Positions 58,929 to 64,000 of a DNA stretch of 64,000 bases are shown here, in pieces (position 1 is the first letter of the stretch; each line of letters opens with the position of its first letter). A program made the translations under genes and the position numbers. This DNA is from Neobacillus notoginsengisoli. GTDB taxonomy: Bacteria; Bacillota; Bacilli; Bacillales; Cytobacillaceae. The DNA lies in contig NZ_QWEG01000004.1 in NCBI RefSeq assembly GCF_003515685.1, forward strand, positions 62,001 through 126,000, written 5' to 3'. The notes beneath the pieces are model-generated. The model had not been told where the DNA came from, made no database searches, and saw only the letters and a program-made list of their open reading frames with translations.

Positions 58929-59582
58929 TTGATTAACATTCTGCTTGTTGATGACCATGCCGTTGTCAGGATGGGATTGTCGATGCTGCTGAACTCTCAT
59001 GCCGATATGAGAGTGGTCGGTGAAGCATCGGAAGGGAACGAAGGAATAAAAAAAGCGCTTGAACTGAAACCGAATGTTGTCATTATGGACCTGAGCATGC
59101 CCCATGGCAAGGACGGGCTTTCGGCAACATCGGAATTGAAGAAGCTCATGCCTGAGGTGAATATCCTCATCCTGACAATGCACGATGATGAGGAGTATTT
59201 GTTCCGGGCCATTCAGGCGGGAGCATCAGGGTGTATTTTGAAAAGCGCCCCCCATGACGAATTGCTTGCCGCAATCGAAACGGTGGCAAAAGGGGATGCC
59301 TACTTGCATCCTTCCGCGACGAAGCGTCTGATGGAAGAGTATATGGGTGCTCTCCGCCATGGGAACGCGGATACGTTTAATCTTCTGTCAGACAGGGAAA
59401 AGGAAGTCCTTACTCTCGTTGCAAAAGGTTTTTCGAATAAGGAAATTGCCGAACAGCTCGTGATTTCTGTTAAAACAGTTGAAACCCACAAAGGGAATGT
59501 CATGGAGAAACTTCAGCTGAAAACAAGGCCTGAACTGGTCCAATATGCCATTAAAAAAGGGCTGTTGGGATACGGCCTTTGA
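58929..59582 (+). CDS. nreC: NarL-family response regulator (NreC-like)
   Basis: 217 residues. Receiver domain with the acidic pair in LLVDDHAVVRMG, the phosphorylated Asp in VVIMDLSMP and the Lys in CILKSAPHDE. The C-terminal LuxR-type HTH is LSDREKEVLTLVAKGFSNKEIAEQLVISVKTVETHKGNVMEKL. The TTG start follows GGGGAG. It lies between the two HisKA_3 kinase genes and next to the GAF gene, the NreABC pattern. It should activate the oxidoreductase operon through the GGG-N4-CCC sites upstream of 53057. Confidence 0.85.
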   Translation: MINILLVDDHAVVRMGLSMLLNSHADMRVVGEASEGNEGIKKALELKPNVVIMDLSMPHGKDGLSATSELKKLMPEVNILILTMHDDEEYLFRAIQAGASGCILKSAPHDELLAAIETVAKGDAYLHPSATKRLMEEYMGALRHGNADTFNLLSDREKEVLTLVAKGFSNKEIAEQLVISVKTVETHKGNVMEKLQLKTRPELVQYAIKKGLLGYGL

Positions 59583-59597
59583 AAGGAGTAGTCCTGC

Positions 59598-60050
59598 ATG
59601 GAGGAACTAAGGGGCCTGAATCCTGTCATTGAGAAAATAACCGAGCTGCGGGAAGAGATTGGCTGCGACTTTGTCGGACTGGCTATCCAGAACAAAGTAG
59701 GCCCCGATATCCGCTGGCATTTTGCCTCGGGCAATCTAAATGATAAATATGAGCGGATTACTGTTAGGTACGGGAAAGGGGTTGCCGGAAAAGTTGTCTC
59801 AACAGGAAGCCCGATTCTTGTCGAGAACTTTCCGCAAAACATTCTTGGAAAAGCGACCGACTACCCAATCATGCTCGCCGAGAAGCTAAAATCCTCCTAT
59901 GCAGTGCCGCTGTTTTTTAATGGGGTGCCCAAAGGGGTTCTTCTAGCGGGAAATAGGTCTAATCTCTCCTTCAGCGTGCGGTGGTGCTCGGCGGTTCGAG
60001 AGACAGCAGCGGAACTTGAGAAGATCCTTGAGGGATATCATTTACTTTGA
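59598..60050 (+). CDS. nreA: GAF-domain protein, NreA-like nitrate receptor
   Basis: 150 residues, a single GAF domain (IGCDFVGLAIQNKVGPDIRWHFASGNLNDKYERI, VRYGKGVAGKVVSTGSPI, SSYAVPLFFNGVPKGVLLAGNR). Length and context match NreA of staphylococci, which binds nitrate and inhibits the NreB kinase when empty. AAAGGAGTAGTCCTGC precedes the ATG. It lies just ahead of the PAS kinase gene. Assignment is from domain, size and neighbourhood. Confidence 0.75.
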   Translation: MEELRGLNPVIEKITELREEIGCDFVGLAIQNKVGPDIRWHFASGNLNDKYERITVRYGKGVAGKVVSTGSPILVENFPQNILGKATDYPIMLAEKLKSSYAVPLFFNGVPKGVLLAGNRSNLSFSVRWCSAVRETAAELEKILEGYHLL

Positions 60051-60066
60051 ATGCGGGGGGCTCTTT

Positions 60067-61407
60067 ATGGCAAAAGAAGAACGATTGATAGAAAGGCAGG
60101 ATGTTAGCGGCGGGGTTTTGCTCGTCGATGACGTTGGCAAGATACAGTACATAAATGAACACGCGTGCGAGAAATTCGGCTATAAAATGGGGGGGCTGCC
60201 TGGGCTTGGCCTTTATTTTGATGAGTTCCTTCCGAAAATTGACCCGGAGACCGTGGCTGAAGGGATTGTGACAAGTACATATGGACTTAATGCAGAGGGG
60301 GAACTGTTTCCGCTCTTTTTCAGTATGAACAGCTTTCGTCTCGACGGGGAACTTTACTTTCTGTACGTTTTTCATGATGGTGAAAACCGAGCCAGGCTGG
60401 CGGATAAAATGTCCGCATCCCCCAATGAACTTGTCGATTATAAATTTGCGCTAGACCAGGCTGCGATTGTGGCGATTACTGACCAGCGCGGCAAAATAAA
60501 ATATGTAAATGATAAGTTTTGCGAAATTTCGAAGTACAGGGCTGGGGAGCTGCTAGGTGAGGATCATCGGATCATCAATTCAGGCTACCACCCACGGGAG
60601 TTCTTCACGGATTTGTGGCAGGCGATTACGGCAGGCCGGGTCTGGCACGGTGAAATTAAAAACAGGGCGAAAGACGGCAGTTATTATTGGGTGGATACAA
60701 CGATTATCCCGTTTTTGGATGGAGACGGAAAACCGTACCAGTATTTGGCGATCCGCTTTGAGATTACCGAACGGAAGCGGATTGAAGCGGAACTTCAGAA
60801 AATGACGGCGCAGATTATCGATGTTCAGGAGGAAGAACGGAAACGTTTATCGCGTGAACTGCATGACGGACTTGGGCAAAATCTGTACAGTCATTTGATT
60901 ACGATCAATAGGCTGATGTCAGAACTAGACCATCCGCTACTCGTCCAGATGCAGGAGGAGGCGATGGAAATGATTGAGGAGATCCGCGACCTGTCATGGG
61001 AACTCCGCCCTTCCGTACTCGATGACCTTGGCCTTGTTCCGGCCATCCGTTCTTTCTTAACGCGCTATTCTAATCATTACAAAATTGCTGTCCATTTTGA
61101 TTGTGTTCTGGGCCGTAGGCTTGCCCCCGGTACCGAAACAACCATCTACCGTGTCATCCAGGAGGCGCTCACCAATGTCCGCAAATATGCCGGAGTAGAC
61201 GAAGCCGCCGTCACCATCCGGGAGTACGAAGATGCAGTCCGCGTCATGATTGAAGATTGTGGCCGCGGCTTTGATATCAGCGGCGGCCCGCGTGGAGTCG
61301 GTCTTTTCAGTATGGATGAGCGGGCCCGTGCATCGGGCGGGGAGTTGCAAATCATTTCCGAGCCAGGGAAGGGGACGAAGGTTATCCTTGAAGTGCCGGT
61401 GGGGTAG
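60067..61407 (+). CDS. Double-PAS HisKA_3 histidine kinase (NreB-like)
   Basis: 446 residues from the ATG at 60067. PAS 1 at ~10-110 (GVLLVDDVGKIQYINEHACEKFGY) and PAS 2 at ~125-250 (IVAITDQRGKIKYVNDKFCEIS, then SYYWVDTTIIPFLDGDGKPYQYLAI). HisKA_3 is RKRLSRELHDGLGQNLYSHLI, followed by ELRPSVLDDLGLVPAIRSFL, and the HATPase has YRVIQEALTNVRKYA and EDCGRGFD. Staphylococcal NreB has four PAS cysteines holding an oxygen-sensing [4Fe-4S] cluster; only isolated Cys occur here, so another signal is likely. No TM, so cytoplasmic. Confidence 0.85.
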   Translation: MAKEERLIERQDVSGGVLLVDDVGKIQYINEHACEKFGYKMGGLPGLGLYFDEFLPKIDPETVAEGIVTSTYGLNAEGELFPLFFSMNSFRLDGELYFLYVFHDGENRARLADKMSASPNELVDYKFALDQAAIVAITDQRGKIKYVNDKFCEISKYRAGELLGEDHRIINSGYHPREFFTDLWQAITAGRVWHGEIKNRAKDGSYYWVDTTIIPFLDGDGKPYQYLAIRFEITERKRIEAELQKMTAQIIDVQEEERKRLSRELHDGLGQNLYSHLITINRLMSELDHPLLVQMQEEAMEMIEEIRDLSWELRPSVLDDLGLVPAIRSFLTRYSNHYKIAVHFDCVLGRRLAPGTETTIYRVIQEALTNVRKYAGVDEAAVTIREYEDAVRVMIEDCGRGFDISGGPRGVGLFSMDERARASGGELQIISEPGKGTKVILEVPVG

Positions 61408-61410
61408 CTT

Positions 61411-62025
61411 GCGTGACAAAGAATCATGAATTCCTGGGATTGTTGTCACTCAAGGTGAGTTTGCGTGACAAAGAATCGTGAATTCCTGGGATTGTTGTCA
61501 CTCAAGATGGTTTTTCGTGACAAAGAATTGTGAATTCCTGGGTTTGTTGTCACTCAAGATGGTTTTGCGTGACAAAGAATTGTTAATTCCTGGGATTGTT
61601 GTCACTCAAGGTGGTTTTTCGTGACAAAGAATTGTGAATTCCCGGGATTGTTGTCACTCAAGATGTTTTTGCGTGACAAAGAATCGTGAATTCCCGGGTT
61701 TGTTGTCACTCAAGGTGAGTTTGCGTGACAAAGAATCGTGAATTCCCGGGTTTGTTGTCACTCAAGGTGAGTTTGCGTGACAAAGAATCGTGAATTCCCG
61801 GGTTTGTTGTCACTCAAGATGGTTTTGCGTGACAAAGAATCATGAATTCCTGGGATTGTTGTCACTCAAGGTGAGTTTGCGTGACAAAGAATCGTGAATT
61901 CCTGGGTTTGTTGTCACTCAAAGAGGTTTTGCGTGACAAAGAATTGTGAATTCCTGGGATTGTTGTCACTCAAGATGGTTTTGCGTGACAAAGAATCGTG
62001 AATTCCTGGGAATGTTGTCACTCAT
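61411..62025. repeat. Tandem array 3: twelve 52-bp units, GTGACAA/TTGTCAC
   Basis: Units begin GCGTGACAAAG (or TCGTGACAAAG) at 61411 and then every 52 bp: 61463, 61515, 61567, 61619, 61671, 61723, 61775, 61827, 61879, 61931 and 61983. Each unit has GTGACAA and, 30 bp on, TTGTCACTCAA around an AATTCC(T/C)GGG core. Units are very similar, so the array is young or kept uniform. It begins four bases after the kinase stop, without a terminator, and fills the 61408-62083 gap. Confidence 0.95.
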
Positions 62026-62083
62026 CGGTTTTAAAACGGAATTGCCCCATAAATTTACAAAATAAGTATATTGAGGTGCACGA

Positions 62084-62683
62084 ATGAAATCAGAGAAAGA
62101 GAAAATGCTCGCAGGTGAAATGTATGTGCCTGCTGATCCTGAACTGGTGGAGGGCCGCCTGAATGCCCGCAAGCTGGTGAATGCCTACAACCGCACGGCG
62201 GAAACTGAACTCGAAAAACGGACTGAAATTTTGCAGGAGCTTTTCGGATCTCTTGGCAAAAATAGTCTCATAGAGCCGGACTTCCGTTGTGATTATGGCT
62301 CCAATATTTATACTGGCGAAAATTTCTACGCTAATTTCAACTGTGTGATCCTTGACGTTTGTGAAGTCCGTTTCGGGGATAATTGTATGCTTGCTCCAGG
62401 CGTGCATATTTACACAGCAACCCATCCGCTTCATCCAGTCGAGCGGAATTCAGGCCGCGAATTCGGAAAGCCGGTTACAATCGGCAACAACGTCTGGATT
62501 GGCGGGCGTGCAGTCATTAATCCGGGCGTGACAATTGGTGACAATGCCGTTATTGCGTCAGGAGCGGTCGTGACGAAGGACGTTCCTGCTAATGTGGTTG
62601 TCGGAGGGAATCCGGCGAAAATTATTAAGCATATTGAAATGTGGAATCATAAGGCTGACTCTTCATTTTCCCAACTTTATTAG
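62084..62683 (+). CDS. maa: Maltose O-acetyltransferase
   Basis: 199 residues. The N-terminal maltose-acetyltransferase helix domain ([33 protein letters not shown]) is followed by left-handed beta-helix hexapeptide repeats: [38 protein letters not shown] with the catalytic His, then [36 protein letters not shown]. It transfers acetyl from acetyl-CoA to the C6 hydroxyl of maltose or glucose. Length matches Maa. TTGAGGTGCACGA precedes the ATG. Monocistronic. Confidence 0.92.
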   Translation: MKSEKEKMLAGEMYVPADPELVEGRLNARKLVNAYNRTAETELEKRTEILQELFGSLGKNSLIEPDFRCDYGSNIYTGENFYANFNCVILDVCEVRFGDNCMLAPGVHIYTATHPLHPVERNSGREFGKPVTIGNNVWIGGRAVINPGVTIGDNAVIASGAVVTKDVPANVVVGGNPAKIIKHIEMWNHKADSSFSQLY

Positions 62684-62721
62684 AAGTTTCGGGAACAGTC
62701 CGAAAAATAGATCACTACAAA

Positions 62722-62750
62722 ACCGGCTATGAGTTCCATAGCCGGTCTGT
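62722..62750. terminator. Bidirectional terminator, maa / symporter gene
   Basis: ACCGGCTAT-N7-ATAGCCGGT, a 9-bp stem with flanking A and T rich runs between convergent genes. Confidence 0.8.
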
Positions 62751-62754
62751 ATTT

Positions 62755-64000
62755 TTATAAGCCTGTATTCGCTTTTACTAGAATCCTATCAAAATCTCTC
62801 GCATTCTCCCTCTTAGTTGAGAGAAGAGTGCCGAAAATTGCCGCTAGGAAGCCAAGTGGAATGGAAACGATGCCTGGATTTGTTAAGGTGACAAGCGGCT
62901 TGCCAACGAAAATGGCGGCTCCAACCTCTGGAGACCAGATATTCGGGGAGATTGCGACCATGACAAGGGCACTCATTAAACCAACGATCATCCCTGTAAT
63001 TGCACCGGTTGTATTGAACTTTTTCCAAAAAATCGTCAGTAAAATAATCGGCAGGTTGGCGCTGGCCGCGACTGCAAATGCGAGCGCGACTAGGAACGCT
63101 ACGTTCATCTTTTGTGCGAAAAGAGCCAATACAATTGACAGGACGGCAACGCCGATGGATGCAAACCGCGCAACCTTGACCTGCTGTTTCTCCGTGGCGT
63201 TCCCTTTTTTAATAATATGCGCATAGAAATCGTGCGCGAATGCCGAAGCCGCTGAAAGAACAAGCCCGGCTACTACTGCAAGAATGGTTGCAAAAGCAAC
63301 AGCGGATATGAAAGCAAAAAGGAATTCCCCTCCGATGGCCTCAGCAAGAAGCGGTGCAGCCATATTGCCAGCGGCATTGGCGGCGACGATTTTTTCATAG
63401 CCAACAAACGCAGCGGCACCAAAGCCGAGGAAGACTGTCATCACATAGAAAATACCGATAATCCAGGTTGCGTAAATGACAGACTTCCGAGCTGTTATCG
63501 CATCCTTAACCGTGAAAAAGCGGATTAGGATATGCGGGAGCCCGGCCGTACCCAACACAAGAGCAAGGTTTAGCGAAAGTGTATCCAAGGGGTTCTTGAA
63601 TTTATTTCCGGGATTTAAAAAAGCTTCGCCAAGCGGGGTGGCGGTTTTCATTTCATTAAACATTTTCACAACACTATAATCAAATTTTGCAAAAACAATC
63701 ATGGAAATGATAAAAGTCCCTAACATCAAGAGGACTGCCTTCGCAATCTGAACCCATGAAGTGGCTGTCATTCCGCCGAAAACAACGTAAATTGTCATGA
63801 GCGTACCGACAATGAGCACTGAATAGACATAATCGATGCCGAGCAGCAGTTTAATGAGCGCACCGGCGCCGACCAGCTGGGCAATCATATAAAAAATGGA
63901 GATCGTAATCGTATTAAGGGCCACAACACCACGAACTTTTTTTTCCTTAAACCGGGCAGCAATCATATCCGCCATTGTGTATTTCCCAAGATTCCGCAAA
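62755..64000 (-). CDS. Sodium:solute symporter, acetate-permease type (cut by window edge)
   Basis: The C-terminal ~415 residues of an SSS-family symporter; the N-terminus lies beyond base 64000. The fragment starts LRNLGKYTMADMIAARFKEKKVR, an internal loop of ActP/YwcA-type acetate or monocarboxylate permeases, not a start. It continues with GGMTATSWVQIAKAVLLM (the SSS sodium-binding region) and GTAGLPHILIRFFTVKDA. The tail KRENARDFDRILVKANTGL is cytoplasmic. The substrate is probably acetate or a related carboxylate. Confidence 0.85.
   Translation of the reverse strand, partial: LRNLGKYTMADMIAARFKEKKVRGVVALNTITISIFYMIAQLVGAGALIKLLLGIDYVYSVLIVGTLMTIYVVFGGMTATSWVQIAKAVLLMLGTFIISMIVFAKFDYSVVKMFNEMKTATPLGEAFLNPGNKFKNPLDTLSLNLALVLGTAGLPHILIRFFTVKDAITARKSVIYATWIIGIFYVMTVFLGFGAAAFVGYEKIVAANAAGNMAAPLLAEAIGGEFLFAFISAVAFATILAVVAGLVLSAASAFAHDFYAHIIKKGNATEKQQVKVARFASIGVAVLSIVLALFAQKMNVAFLVALAFAVAASANLPIILLTIFWKKFNTTGAITGMIVGLMSALVMVAISPNIWSPEVGAAIFVGKPLVTLTNPGIVSIPLGFLAAIFGTLLSTKRENARDFDRILVKANTGL

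Overview
The window looks like chromosomal DNA of an endospore-forming Bacillaceae (Bacillus, Mesobacillus or Neobacillus type). The reasons are strong GGAGG-type ribosome sites with many TTG and GTG starts, sporulation-type orphan histidine kinases, a T-box leader, a sigma-B type promoter, cre-like sites, and protein families typical of Bacillus (DUF4023, YflT, YfiB/YfiC, BrnQ, AlsT). No rRNA, tRNA, prophage block, IS element or CRISPR array was seen.

Layout. 1-3.1 kb: tail of an amino-acid permease, a 52-bp tandem array, then ptb-buk (phosphate butyryltransferase and butyrate kinase). 3.1-9.0 kb: a pseudouridine/nucleoside locus with two divergent HTH-PfkB kinases, PsuG, a NupC-type transporter and a nucleoside hydrolase, with a dyad operator and cre sites. 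9.0-20.6 kb: small proteins and housekeeping genes, including two ECF sigma loci: sigma-PadR-SEDS protein, and sigma-DUF4179 protein. 20.6-30.2 kb: transporters (APC permease, T-box controlled BrnQ, EamA), a PAS sensor kinase and a beta-helix protein. 30.4-41.1 kb: a large TPR/degenerate GTPase protein, a Ktr potassium channel, an FNT channel, an MFS pump, a split ThrE-type exporter, an MBL-fold/TetR pair with twin operators, and a sigma-B type stress protein. 41.1-48.4 kb: a candidate structured RNA, a heterodimeric ABC exporter, an AlsT symporter and a KinB-like kinase.

48.6-52.6 kb is visibly more AT-rich and is the best candidate for an undescribed system. A sensor kinase and an HD-GYP phosphodiesterase share the same N-terminal membrane sensor. 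They are followed by a 22-residue Cys/Trp-rich peptide gene with a near-perfect ribosome site, a terminator/attenuator, and a membrane M50-type metallopeptidase with a PqqD-like N-terminus. By analogy with Agr and Yyd systems, this could make, export and sense a short modified or processed peptide.

53.0-61.4 kb is an eleven-gene cluster. It encodes a membrane cytochrome-b-like protein, a NasC/NarB-type molybdenum oxidoreductase, a polyferredoxin, a Tat-targeted Rieske protein and three small proteins, followed by two HisKA_3 kinases, a NarL-type regulator and a NreA-like GAF nitrate receptor. Two GGG-N4-CCC half-dyads, 21 bp apart, lie in front of it. It reads as a nitrate-responsive, quinol-linked reductase of unusual composition. 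The window ends with maltose acetyltransferase and part of a sodium:solute symporter.

A feature running through the whole window is five intergenic tandem arrays. Four have a strict 52-bp period and the fifth (52.6 kb) keeps it until its last unit. Their sequences belong to at least three different families, and units in four of them carry an inverted repeat. There is also a pair of ~128-bp nested palindromic elements.
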